In this document: one piece after another, positions 51,176-59,688 of the stretch
Position numbering within the stretch: the stretch's first letter is position 1
How the letters are laid out: the number at the start of each line of letters is the position of its first letter
Origin: an uncultured Lachnospiraceae bacterium
GTDB taxonomy: Bacteria; Bacillota; Clostridia; Lachnospirales; Lachnospiraceae
NCBI GenBank assembly: GCA_910579615.1
Contig: CAJTUA010000008.1
Coordinates: forward strand, 23,907-87,906
Length of the DNA stretch: 64,000 nt
Direction of reading: 5' to 3'
The notes under the pieces: generated by a model
What the model saw: only the letters and a program-made list of their open reading frames with translations
Databases searched by the model: none
What the model was told of the DNA's origin: nothing
Program-made: the position numbers and the translations under genes

Positions 51176-52825
51176 TTGACAATAGCCGAGTTTGAGCAGG
51201 TTCTTTCAAAAGGTGAGAATTTAACCGTTGAATTTAAAACATGGATACATGCTAAGGATATGCGAGAGCGTATTTCTTTAGCAGTGGATGAGCTTGTTGC
51301 CTTTGCTAATGCCAAAGGTGGTACGGTTTACATGGGTGTCGAAGATGACGGAACAGTGACGGGCTGTAACGGACATGATGCGCAGAAAATTATGGAATCT
51401 ATCTATGACAGGACTCGTCCGGCGTTATTTACGGAAACAGAAGTGATTCACTATGAAGGAAAAGATGTACTGGCAATAAAAGTTGAGAAGGATGGAACGA
51501 CATATGCTACTTCAGATGGAAGATGCTTAAAACGATTAGGTAAGAATTCAAAACCCTATTATCCAGATGAAATGAGCAATAAGTATGCTTCTGTTCAAAG
51601 TCCTGATTTTTCAGGACAGATTATGGCAGACAGTACGGTAGAAGATATAAATGCATTGGAGATATATAATTTAAAGGAAAAATTGAAAATGCGTGATCCG
51701 AAATCCTCTTTACCTGAATTAGAAGATATGTCTTTTTTGAGGGATTTGGGATTGATAAAAGAAGATGAAGGTGCTGACAAGCTTACAATTGCGGGATTGC
51801 TTTTTGTGGGTAAAGAAACAGCGATTAACCGCTTGCTGCCGCAGGCAGAAGTGATATATCTTCATTATTCGGCGAACAATATGGAAGAATATGATTCCCG
51901 ATTGGATTTAAAACAGCCGATAATATCTGTGATTGACCGTTTAACAGAGAGGATACAAAATACGAATAAAATCGTAAATGTACAGGTAGGGCTCTTTCGA
52001 TTGGAAGTTGAGGATTTTTCAGAAAAGGTTTTTCAAGAGGCGCTTTTCAATGCATTATCGCACAGAGATTATCTGAATATGGGAGCAGTATATGTAAAGC
52101 ATTATCCAGATAGAATTGTGATTGAAAATCCGGGTGCATTTCCGGAGGGAGTGAATGAGAAAAATATAATAACACATCCGTCCACGCCAAGAAATAGACT
52201 GATTGCGGAGACATTACAAAGGCTAAAATATGTACAAAGAACGGGGCAAGGTGTTGATATTATTTTTCGTGAGATGATTTCTTCAGGGAAACCATATCCG
52301 CAGTATCATGTCTATAATGAAGCTGTTTCGTTGACCATTTTCAATGCGATTGATGATGTGAATTTTGTAAAATTTATTGCCAACGAGCAGAATAAGCTGC
52401 AAAAGATTTTGCCTTTGCCGGAATTAATGATATTGCGGTATTTGACAGATAATAAAAGAATCATATTGTCTGAGGCACAGGAATTGACACAGCTTCCAAT
52501 AGCAGAGGCACGAAAAAGCTGTAATAATCTTGTGCGGGATGGTTTGATCGGATTATCTGGTAAGGAGTATATGCTGACGGCTAAAGTCTATGACGCAATT
52601 AAATCAGATGTAGAATACACCCAAGATACTGTGATTCGGTATGTAAAAGCCAAAAGTTTGATAGAGGAATATTTGCAGTCTGCCGAATTCATAACGAATG
52701 AAAAAATTCGAGAACTGTGCGGATTTACGAGGCAACAGGCGAGAATTACTTTGGATAAAATGCGGTCTGAAGGAATATTGCGATTGGAAGGGCAGGGACG
52801 TGTAGCTAGATATTATAGAAATTAA
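51176..52825 (+). CDS. AlbA_2 / divergent AAA-4 regulator-like protein
   Basis: This 549-residue protein has an N-terminal AlbA_2 (Schlafen-like) domain 'NLTVEFKTWIHAKDMRERISLAVDELVAFANAKGGTVYMGVEDDG'. A GHKL-type ATPase region follows ('EALFNALSHRDY', 'PDRIVIENPGAFPEGV', 'TGQGVDIIF'), and two winged-helix-like parts are at the end ('ARKSCNNLVRDGLIGL', 'TRQQARITLDKMRSEGILRLEGQ'). The TTG start follows AGGAGG. Known members are transcription regulators or phage-defence factors. A striking inverted repeat directly follows its stop. Confidence 0.75.
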   Translation: MTIAEFEQVLSKGENLTVEFKTWIHAKDMRERISLAVDELVAFANAKGGTVYMGVEDDGTVTGCNGHDAQKIMESIYDRTRPALFTETEVIHYEGKDVLAIKVEKDGTTYATSDGRCLKRLGKNSKPYYPDEMSNKYASVQSPDFSGQIMADSTVEDINALEIYNLKEKLKMRDPKSSLPELEDMSFLRDLGLIKEDEGADKLTIAGLLFVGKETAINRLLPQAEVIYLHYSANNMEEYDSRLDLKQPIISVIDRLTERIQNTNKIVNVQVGLFRLEVEDFSEKVFQEALFNALSHRDYLNMGAVYVKHYPDRIVIENPGAFPEGVNEKNIITHPSTPRNRLIAETLQRLKYVQRTGQGVDIIFREMISSGKPYPQYHVYNEAVSLTIFNAIDDVNFVKFIANEQNKLQKILPLPELMILRYLTDNKRIILSEAQELTQLPIAEARKSCNNLVRDGLIGLSGKEYMLTAKVYDAIKSDVEYTQDTVIRYVKAKSLIEEYLQSAEFITNEKIRELCGFTRQQARITLDKMRSEGILRLEGQGRVARYYRN

Positions 52826-52829
52826 GGTG

Positions 52830-52900
52830 TTTCAATGCGTTTTTAATGCGTTTTTAATGCGTTTTTTTGAGTGGAGACGCATATTAAAAACGCATTGAAA
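52830..52900. repeat. 18-bp perfect inverted repeat with three AATGCGTTTTT copies
   Basis: TTTCAATGCGTTTTTAAT (52830-52847) and its exact complement (52883-52900) flank two more direct copies of AATGCGTTTTT. It lies 4 bases after the AlbA_2 gene stop and about 50 before the next ATG. It could end transcription by a large stem, or be a binding site of the upstream regulator-like protein. Confidence 0.8.
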
Positions 52901-52950
52901 GTAAAACAGGTGCAATTTTATCTACATATAACCAGAGAGGCGGAAATATT

Positions 52951-53487
52951 ATGGCAGATGGTAAAGTTTATTACAAAGATGATGAAGTGGTAATCCGCAA
53001 TTTGCAGGAGAGCGACGCACAGATTATAACGGATGGAGAAATTGAGCAGGGATGGGATGCGCATATCGACAAATATCTTACAAGGCTCAAAGACCAGGAA
53101 GAGAACCGGGCAATCGCCCTGGCTGCGGAATATCGGGGAAACGTTGCGGGTTATATCAATGTTTATCCGGATTCAAAATGGGGCGCGTTTGCGAATCAGG
53201 GCTATCCGGAGATTGTTGATTTTGGGGTGCTGGAGAAATACCGCAGGCATGGAATCGGGGGAAAACTGATGGATGTGGCGGAGAAAGCCGCGGCGGAATA
53301 TGCGGATGTGGTTTATCTCGGCGTCGGCCTGCACAGCGGCTATGGGAGTGCGCAGCGCATGTATGTAAAGCGCGGTTATATCCCGGACGGCAGCGGCGTA
53401 TGGTATAAGGACACGGTTTGCGCGCCATATGCGGACTGCTGCAACGATGACGACCTTGTGCTGTATTTTTCAAAAAAGCTGCGCTGA
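52951..53487 (+). CDS. GNAT acetyltransferase
   Basis: This 178-residue protein shows 'VIRNLQESDAQIITDGEIEQGWD', the acetyl-CoA loop 'PEIVDFGVLEKYRRHGIGGKLMDVAEKAA' and 'YGSAQRMYVKRGYIPDGSGVWY', a common clostridial small-molecule acetyltransferase. RBS AGAGGCGGA lies upstream. Followed 18 bases later by a methyltransferase gene, likely in one operon. Confidence 0.85.
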   Translation: MADGKVYYKDDEVVIRNLQESDAQIITDGEIEQGWDAHIDKYLTRLKDQEENRAIALAAEYRGNVAGYINVYPDSKWGAFANQGYPEIVDFGVLEKYRRHGIGGKLMDVAEKAAAEYADVVYLGVGLHSGYGSAQRMYVKRGYIPDGSGVWYKDTVCAPYADCCNDDDLVLYFSKKLR

Positions 53488-53505
53488 TTTTAAGGAGGAG
53501 GGCAA

Positions 53506-54318
53506 ATGCAAGCAAGAGAAGAGCGGGAAGAAATTCTAAATTCGTTTTACACAAATATCTGCAATGAGGATGCGCGCCTGATGACGAGCAAACACGGAAG
53601 CATTGAATTTTTAACCACGACAAAATACGTGGAAAAATATCTGCCATCCGATGCAAAAGCAGATACAAAAATACTGGAAATTGGCGCGGGGACGGGCAGA
53701 TATTCGCTTTATTATGCGGATTTGGGTTATGATGTAACGGCAGTCGAGTATGTGGAAAATAATCTGGATATTCTGCGCTCGAAAATCAAACCGGAAATGA
53801 AAATCCGGGCGGAACAGGGCGATGCCATTGATTTGTCAAGGTTTGGGGACAATGTATTTGACATGACACTGGTATTCGGGCCACTTTACCATCTGTATGA
53901 GCAAAAAGACCGGGAAAAAGCAATCAGCGAGGCAATCCGGGTGACGAAAAAAGGCGGCATCACTGCGTTTGCGTATCTGGCAAGCGATTCTATCATAATT
54001 GACTGGGCGCTGCGCGACCGCCATCTGATGGATGGGATGGGGAAGGATTTTGATGAGAATTTCAAGATTATTAACTATCCGCAGGGAGTTTTTGCGGCTT
54101 TTTATATCCAGGAATTTAAAGATTTGATGGGGCGGTTTCCAATCAAAATGGAGCAAAATATCGCGACGGATGGGATGGCGCGGCATATGATGGAGCAGAT
54201 TGACGGGCTGACGGATGAGGAATTTGATGTGTGGCTGAAATATCATTTTTCCACCTGTGAGCGGGAGGATTTGCAGGGGTACAGCAATCATCTGCTGTAT
54301 ATTGGCAGGAAATTGTAG
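53506..54318 (+). CDS. class I SAM-dependent methyltransferase
   Basis: This 270-residue enzyme has motif I 'ILEIGAGTGRYSLYYADLGYDVTAVEYVENNL', 'QGDAIDLSRFGDNVFDMTLVFGPLYHL' and 'AIRVTKKGGITAFAYLASD', a very clear methyltransferase order. RBS AAGGAGGAGG lies upstream. The target is probably a small molecule. Confidence 0.9.
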   Translation: MQAREEREEILNSFYTNICNEDARLMTSKHGSIEFLTTTKYVEKYLPSDAKADTKILEIGAGTGRYSLYYADLGYDVTAVEYVENNLDILRSKIKPEMKIRAEQGDAIDLSRFGDNVFDMTLVFGPLYHLYEQKDREKAISEAIRVTKKGGITAFAYLASDSIIIDWALRDRHLMDGMGKDFDENFKIINYPQGVFAAFYIQEFKDLMGRFPIKMEQNIATDGMARHMMEQIDGLTDEEFDVWLKYHFSTCEREDLQGYSNHLLYIGRKL

Positions 54319-54518
54319 ATGGCAAGCTGTTCTGGTTTGGAAGAAAATATTTTGCGGTATCTGTAAATTTAAGCTTCCGAAGATAAAAATAATTTGCCGG
54401 GAGGCGATGAAATTAGGGGAAAATTTCAAAAAACCGGAAAATCCCCGAAATGAAGGGTTTTAAATCGGGAAACAAAACGGATTTGCTATTTGGAAAAAAG
54501 AAAAGAGGGGTAAAGTGG

Positions 54519-55454
54519 ATGGAACAAGTTAGATTGTCCGGCAGAATCCGCGGCGGTCTGTATGGGCTGCTGATTGGGGATGCGCTCGGCGTTCCTTACG
54601 AATTTCACCGTGCGGAGGAAATCCCGCCGTATTCCGAAATTGAAATGAAACCGCCGAGAGATTTTTCACGTGCGCACGGGGGCGTGGAGCCGGGAACCTG
54701 GTCGGATGATGGCGCGCAGGCGCTCTGCCTGCTTGACAGCCTGATTACCTGCAAAGGGTTTTGTTTAAAGGATTTTTCGGACAGGCTGCTTTCGTGGTAT
54801 GAGGAAGGAAAATGGGCGGTTGACGGTGTTGTTTTTGATGTCGGGATACAGACCGGGGAGGCGCTGATTGCTTACCGGGCAGGGCTTGCGCCGGAAAAAT
54901 GCGGCGTTCTGCGGCCAGACGGAAAAGGGAATGGCGCGTTAATGCGGGTGCTCCCGCTTGTACTCTGGCATAATGGAACGGCGCGGGAACTGGTGGAAAA
55001 CGCGCACGCCCAATGCCGGATTACCCACGGAAATATATGCAATCAGGTGTGCTGTGCCCTGTACTGCCTTGCCGCGCGCATTTTGCTTGAGGGTCTGGAT
55101 TTTGGACAGGCGCTTGAAAAGGCAGTGCCGTTGTTGCGGGAAATCTACCGGGAAATGCCGGAGCATGAGCAGGAACTGGAATGGAGCGTGCGCCCGGATG
55201 AGCCGTGGGTGGGCGGCGGTTCCGGGTATGTGGTGGACTGCCTGCGTAGTGCGTTTATGATAATGGCGCGTGCGCAAAGCTATGAGGAGGCGGTAAAGCA
55301 GGCGGTTATGCTCGGGGACGATACGGATACGACCGCATGCGTTACGGGCGGGCTTGCCGGGATTTTATTTGGATTTGAGGCAATTCCAAAGCGTTGGTAC
55401 GATGCGCTGAAAGGGAAAGCGGATGTGGAGGGGCTTTTGGGATTCTTATGTTAG
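54519..55454 (+). CDS. ADP-ribosylglycohydrolase, copy 1
   Basis: This 311-residue DraG-type enzyme removes ADP-ribose from proteins or small molecules with two magnesium ions. Metal-binding motifs are 'GTWSDDGAQALCLLD' and 'LGDDTDTTACVTGGLAGILFG'. The first motif has S-D-D where T-D-D is more common. 'GLYGLLIGDALGVPYEF' is the family N-terminus. ATG at 54519 has AGAGGGG upstream; the ATG at 54450 has none. Its neighbour is a second, diverged copy. Confidence 0.88.
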   Translation: MEQVRLSGRIRGGLYGLLIGDALGVPYEFHRAEEIPPYSEIEMKPPRDFSRAHGGVEPGTWSDDGAQALCLLDSLITCKGFCLKDFSDRLLSWYEEGKWAVDGVVFDVGIQTGEALIAYRAGLAPEKCGVLRPDGKGNGALMRVLPLVLWHNGTARELVENAHAQCRITHGNICNQVCCALYCLAARILLEGLDFGQALEKAVPLLREIYREMPEHEQELEWSVRPDEPWVGGGSGYVVDCLRSAFMIMARAQSYEEAVKQAVMLGDDTDTTACVTGGLAGILFGFEAIPKRWYDALKGKADVEGLLGFLC

Positions 55455-55547
55455 TGGCGGCATTGGTGAAAAGACGGGAATTGTGAGCCTGCTGAAAAAA
55501 GATTATATTGGTGTTTAGTCGGATATATGTGTTGGGGGAATATGCAG

Positions 55548-56459
55548 ATGGAATTGGAAGAGCGAATAAAATATGCAAAACACGCATTGGATGGTATTGC
55601 ATTGGGGGATTGTTTTGGGCAGAGTTTTTTCGTGCCGGATGAAACTGCCAAGCAAAGGATAAAAAGCCGGGAGATTTTACAGGAGCCTTGGCATTTTACG
55701 GATGATACTGTGATGGCAATCGGAATTTACCGTATATTGGAGAAATATGGGGAAATAAACCAGGATGAACTGGCCAGGGTTTTTGCAGAGAATTATGCAC
55801 TGGACTGGCACCGGGGATACGGAGGAACGGCACATTCCATTTTACACAGCATCAAAGAAGGGAAAGACTGGAGGGAAGTTTCTTCCGGGGCGTTTGATGG
55901 AATGGGTTCCATGGGAAATGGCGGCGCAATGCGTGCCGCTCCGATCGGCGCATACTTTGCAGATGATTTGGACAAGGTTTTATACTACGCCAGGGCATCT
56001 GCCGAAGTTACGCATGCGCATATTGAGGGGATTGTGGGCGCAATGGCGGTTGCAGTGGCATCGGCATTGTTTCTGAATAAAAAGCTGGGAAACTATTGCA
56101 AAGAGGGAGAAGTTTTTTTGCGTGATGTTGCTGAGAAATTACCAGAGAGTGATACCAAATATAAAATATTATCTGCGGTTTCCGTCAAAAGAGAAAGCAG
56201 CATTGATTTTGCCGTTTCCGTGCTTGGAAATGGAATCCGGCTGACGGCACAGGACACGGTTCCGTTTTGTCTTTGGTGTGCGGCATATTTTTATACTTCC
56301 GTAGAGGAAGCATTGTGGAAGGCCGTTTCCGCGCTGGGAGACCGGGATACTATATGCGCGATTGTGGGCGGAATGGTTTCACTTTATGCGGATGAGTTTC
56401 CAAAACAATGGGTGGATTACATGGAGCATCCGGAAAATTCGGTTTTTTTTGAAAGCTAA
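55548..56459 (+). CDS. ADP-ribosylglycohydrolase, copy 2
   Basis: This 303-residue protein has 'ALDGIALGDCFGQSFFVPD', 'WHFTDDTVMAIGIYRIL' (canonical TDDT) and 'LGDRDTICAIVGGMVSLYAD' near the end, where the usual DTDT reads DRDT. 'GGTAHSILHSIKEGKDWREVSSGAFDGMGSMGNGGAMRAAPIGAY' is typical. ATG at 55548 with GGGGGA upstream is preferred; 55542 is possible. It is only moderately similar to copy 1, so the pair is not a recent duplication. Confidence 0.88.
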   Translation: MELEERIKYAKHALDGIALGDCFGQSFFVPDETAKQRIKSREILQEPWHFTDDTVMAIGIYRILEKYGEINQDELARVFAENYALDWHRGYGGTAHSILHSIKEGKDWREVSSGAFDGMGSMGNGGAMRAAPIGAYFADDLDKVLYYARASAEVTHAHIEGIVGAMAVAVASALFLNKKLGNYCKEGEVFLRDVAEKLPESDTKYKILSAVSVKRESSIDFAVSVLGNGIRLTAQDTVPFCLWCAAYFYTSVEEALWKAVSALGDRDTICAIVGGMVSLYADEFPKQWVDYMEHPENSVFFES

Positions 56460-56561
56460 GAGGGAAATGGGAATACAGAATGCTTTTCTGTAAATGTGAA
56501 AAGGGAACCAAAAGAGAGAGGATTTCGACATAAAAGTTTACAAGCCATAAGGAGGAAACCG

Positions 56562-57596
56562 ATGCAGGAGGGCAGGCTGTTTCGCATTGTTTATCAGCTT
56601 TTGGAGAAAGGGCAGGTTACGGTTCCGCAGCTGGCGCAGAAGCTTGAGGTATCTGCCCGGACAATTTACCGGGACATTGACGCGTTAAGCGAAGCGGGAA
56701 TCCCGGTCTATGTGGAACGGGGAAGGAATGGCGGCGTGCGGCTTCTGGATGATTTTGTTTTAAACCGGGAGTTTTTGTCGGAAAAGGAGAGGAAGGAACT
56801 TCTGGCGGCACTGCAGAGCCTGACGGCGGCAGGCTCTTACGATACGGCGGTGCTGCAGAAATTGTCTGCGCTGTTTCAGGTTGCTTCCGACGAATGGTAT
56901 GAGGTTGATTTTTCCCGGTGGGGAGAGAAGACGCAGGACAATGAAAAATTTGAATTTCTCAAACGTGCGGTAATTTATCACCGCTGTGTGCGGATTGTGT
57001 ATGCGGGAACTTACGGAAAAGAAAGCGAGCGGAAGGTCTGGCCGTTGAAATTATCCTATAAGTCAAAGGCGTGGTATTTGAAAGCGTGGTGTACACAAAA
57101 GCAGGATTTCCGGCTGTTTAAATTAAATAGGATTTTAAGGTGGGAGCTGCTTGAGGAGGAGTTCACGCCGCCTGTCTGGGCGGAAGCGGGCCCAAAGAAG
57201 GGGACCATGATGCCTGGGGGAAACGGGGAAGAGAAAAAAACGGAGATGGGGCCTCTGGCGGAAACTGAAGAAAGGGGAAAATTGGAAATCGCATTTCAAG
57301 GGAAACCGGAAACCAAGCGTGAGTTTCTTCCCGCACCGTCACAGGAACAGCAAGAACTTGTCTGCCTGCGTTTTCCCAAAGAAATGGCATTCCGGGTCTA
57401 TGACGAATTTGATGATAAGCAGGTAAAGCGGCAGGAAAACGGCGATTTTCTGGTATCCGCGCCTATGCCGGTGGATGACTGGGTTCTGGCGTTTCTGCTC
57501 TCTTTCGGAACGCAGGTTGAGGTAGTGGGACCGATGTATTTGAGGGAGCTTCTGGCAGCAAAGGTAATGGAATTATATGAAAAGTATAAGGGGTGA
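56562..57596 (+). CDS. YafY-type HTH-WYL transcription regulator
   Basis: This 344-residue regulator has an N-terminal winged helix ('GQVTVPQLAQKLEVSARTIYRDIDALSEAGIPVYVERGRNGGVRL') and a WYL domain ('PLKLSYKSKAWYLKAWCTQKQDFRLFKLNRI'). A linker of about 80 residues rich in Lys, Glu and Gly interrupts the C-terminal part. ATG at 56562 has AAGGAGG upstream. WYL regulators often sense ligands or nucleic acids and sit beside defence genes; here the HipA-like pair follows. Confidence 0.85.
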   Translation: MQEGRLFRIVYQLLEKGQVTVPQLAQKLEVSARTIYRDIDALSEAGIPVYVERGRNGGVRLLDDFVLNREFLSEKERKELLAALQSLTAAGSYDTAVLQKLSALFQVASDEWYEVDFSRWGEKTQDNEKFEFLKRAVIYHRCVRIVYAGTYGKESERKVWPLKLSYKSKAWYLKAWCTQKQDFRLFKLNRILRWELLEEEFTPPVWAEAGPKKGTMMPGGNGEEKKTEMGPLAETEERGKLEIAFQGKPETKREFLPAPSQEQQELVCLRFPKEMAFRVYDEFDDKQVKRQENGDFLVSAPMPVDDWVLAFLLSFGTQVEVVGPMYLRELLAAKVMELYEKYKG

Positions 57597-57651
57597 AGGG
57601 GCTGCCCAGACAAAGAAGCAACGTGTAAGTAAATTATGACAAAGGGGATTG

Positions 57652-58497
57652 ATGAGCACGGAAAGAGGTGATTGTTTGGAAGACTTGATAACAGAGCTTC
57701 AACATTTAAGGTATCTGGATTGGGTTGACAAAAAAATGTCTCCGGGTACTCCCGGATGTTTCTTGAAAGCATATGAGAAGAAGGACGGGAAATGTTATTA
57801 TTATAAAATGTCCAATTTTGACAGTTATCGGGGAATTTTTGGGCATGAATGTGTTAATGAATTAATTGTATCACGACTCTTGAGAATGTTACAGATTGAA
57901 CATTTGGAGTATCAGCTGATTCATGCTAAAATCAGGGTTGATGATATGGAGTATGAGGGATATGTTTGTCGGTCGCTAAACTTTCGCAAAGAAAACGAAA
58001 GAAAAATGGCATTTGATTCCTATTACGATTTGAATAAAGAAGCAAAAGAAAGTCCGTTGGAGTTTGCAAAAAGAAATGGGTGGGAAAAATATATTTATCA
58101 GATGTTTGTGGTTGATTATTTGATTTGTAACCGTGATCGACATGGGGCGAATATTGAATTACTGATTGACAAGGATAATAAAGTAAGAATCGCTCCACTT
58201 TTTGATCAAGGTTTGTCCTTGCTGTTTTCCTGCTATGATAATCAGGAAAATATCCGTAAGTATAATATAATGGAAGATAAGGCCGTAAATAATTTTTTCG
58301 GGGCAAAATCCGTAGAATATAATTTGAAGTTTGTTCCAAAGGGAAAGAAATTGTTTGACGGAGTACTACATGAAGAAGATAAGAAATTGCTTTTGGATGG
58401 GCTTGCAGGAATTCTTTCTGATTTGCACTTAAACAAAATATGGGAAATGATTTGGGAAAGGTGGAAGCGCTATGCGGAAATTTGCGATTCGGAGTGA
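57652..58497 (+). CDS. HipA-like Ser/Thr kinase
   Basis: This is a protein of about 281 residues with the HipA/CtkA-type kinase fold. The catalytic loop 'DYLICNRDRHGANIELL' (NRDRHxxN) and metal-binding 'IAPLFDQGLSLL' are clear. It lacks the N-terminal Couple_hipA domain, so it is a short version. The start may be ATG 57652 (AAAGGGG upstream) or TTG 57676 (AGAGGTG upstream). It overlaps its partner by 26 bases. In HipBA, HipA phosphorylates glutamyl-tRNA synthetase; the target here is unknown. Confidence 0.7.
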   Translation: MSTERGDCLEDLITELQHLRYLDWVDKKMSPGTPGCFLKAYEKKDGKCYYYKMSNFDSYRGIFGHECVNELIVSRLLRMLQIEHLEYQLIHAKIRVDDMEYEGYVCRSLNFRKENERKMAFDSYYDLNKEAKESPLEFAKRNGWEKYIYQMFVVDYLICNRDRHGANIELLIDKDNKVRIAPLFDQGLSLLFSCYDNQENIRKYNIMEDKAVNNFFGAKSVEYNLKFVPKGKKLFDGVLHEEDKKLLLDGLAGILSDLHLNKIWEMIWERWKRYAEICDSE

Positions 58498-58810
58498 ATT
58501 GTACGAAGGGAAAGACCTTGCGATTTTATATTATGATGAAGAGAAAAAAGAATATGAAATTGAAATACCAGAAACAACAAAAAGCCAGGAAGCACCCCTG
58601 ATTATTGCTGCTTTTATTGAGAAGGGGCAGAGGAAAATCGGTAAAGAGTGGAGCCTGCGTTGGGTGCAGGAGCGGGTAACACCACCGAACCGGCAGAATA
58701 TCGGGCAGATTTTGAAGGTGAATCATATGACAGAGTATGATGAATTTAAGTTTCTCGTGAAAAACGAAGGGCGGAGCTGTCAGGATGAGTGCTATATTGT
58801 TGAAATGTAA
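58472..58810 (+). CDS. small partner of the HipA-like kinase, unknown family
   Basis: This 112-residue protein begins MRKFAIRSELYEGKDLAILY and contains 'KEWSLRWVQERVTPPNRQNIGQILKVNHM'. It starts inside the kinase gene (26-base overlap), so translation is coupled. It has no HTH of the HipB type. Tight pairing with a HipA-like kinase makes it a candidate antitoxin, substrate or adaptor. I do not recognise the family. Confidence 0.6.
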   Translation: MRKFAIRSELYEGKDLAILYYDEEKKEYEIEIPETTKSQEAPLIIAAFIEKGQRKIGKEWSLRWVQERVTPPNRQNIGQILKVNHMTEYDEFKFLVKNEGRSCQDECYIVEM

Positions 58811-59035
58811 CAGTGTAGAAGAATAAGATGCCTGCCCAGACAAAGAAGCATTATGTAAATAAAACATGACAAAGGGTGTCAACAATTATATGTTATGATG
58901 CTTTTTGAGGAGCCGGGAAATCCCGGAAAAACCATGTATGGCGGACAAACTACCATTTTCCGACACATGGCAGAAGAATACCTGCGGGGAGATTCCGAAG
59001 CAAATCACAAAAAATCATGACAAGGAGAGAGAATT

Positions 59036-59572
59036 ATGCCAAGACCAACAACAAAACCAGAATTGCTGCAGGTGGCAGCGGAAAAATTTGAGGAACTGAA
59101 CCAGTTTATTTCGACCATGAACGAGAAAGAATTAACAACACCTTTTGATTTTTCGGGGGCAGCATCGAAAAAGGAGCGCCATTGGGGGAGGGATAAAAAC
59201 CTGCGCGACGTGCTGGTTCACCTTTATGAGTGGCATCAGCTCGTTCTGGACTGGGTTGCAGCAAATGAGAAGGGCGAGAACCGGCCGCTTCTGCCAGACC
59301 CATACAACTGGAAAACATACGGTGATATGAATGTGGAATTCTGGGAAAAGCATCAAAAAACAACATTGGAGGATGCAAAAGAAAAGCTGTCGGAATCACA
59401 TAAAAAGGTGATGGCTTTGGCGCAGCGGTATTCGCAGGAGGAATTATTTACGCGCGGGACATTCGCCTGGTGCGGCGACAATGCGTTGGCGTCCTATCTT
59501 ATTTCCAACACCTCGAGCCATTACGAGTGGGCGTTGAAGAAATTAAAGGCACACCGGAAGAACTGCAAATAA
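59036..59572 (+). CDS. ClbS/DfsB family four-helix protein
   Basis: This 178-residue protein starts 'MPRPTTKPELLQVAAEKFEELNQFI' and has 'HWGRDKNLRDVLVHLYEWHQLVLDWV' and 'WKTYGDMNVEFWEKHQ', typical of the ClbS/DfsB (formerly DUF1706) family with a DinB-like four-helix fold. ClbS itself is a cyclopropane hydrolase that gives colibactin self-resistance; most members are uncharacterised. RBS AAGGAGAG lies upstream. Confidence 0.85.
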   Translation: MPRPTTKPELLQVAAEKFEELNQFISTMNEKELTTPFDFSGAASKKERHWGRDKNLRDVLVHLYEWHQLVLDWVAANEKGENRPLLPDPYNWKTYGDMNVEFWEKHQKTTLEDAKEKLSESHKKVMALAQRYSQEELFTRGTFAWCGDNALASYLISNTSSHYEWALKKLKAHRKNCK

Positions 59573-59688
59573 AGCGGATAAAAAGGGAAAACGGGAAATT
59601 AAAGATTGCAAACCGGATTTTTGTGCCGTGGCTCGGCATGAATTTCCGGGGGAAAGGATGCCGTTTGCGCGGCGGAATGGGAGGCGGC

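Larger units (their letters stand above)
57602..58876. repeat. 45-bp direct repeats flanking the HipA-like gene pair
   Basis: CTGCCCAGACAAAGAAGCA... at 57602-57646 recurs at 58832-58876, 39 of 45 positions identical by eye. The first copy begins 5 bases after the WYL gene and ends in the RBS region of the kinase gene; the second lies 21 bases after the partner gene. They may be cassette borders, two copies of an operator, or remains of a tandem duplication. Confidence 0.75.

Noticed and set aside
58905..59030. short frame MYGGQTTIFRH... before the ClbS-like gene
   Set aside because: Lacks a clear RBS and shows no other support for coding.
59470..59688. N-terminal extension of the radical SAM protein
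   Set aside because: It lies within the ClbS-like coding sequence in another frame; a good RBS and family-typical start exist at 59689.
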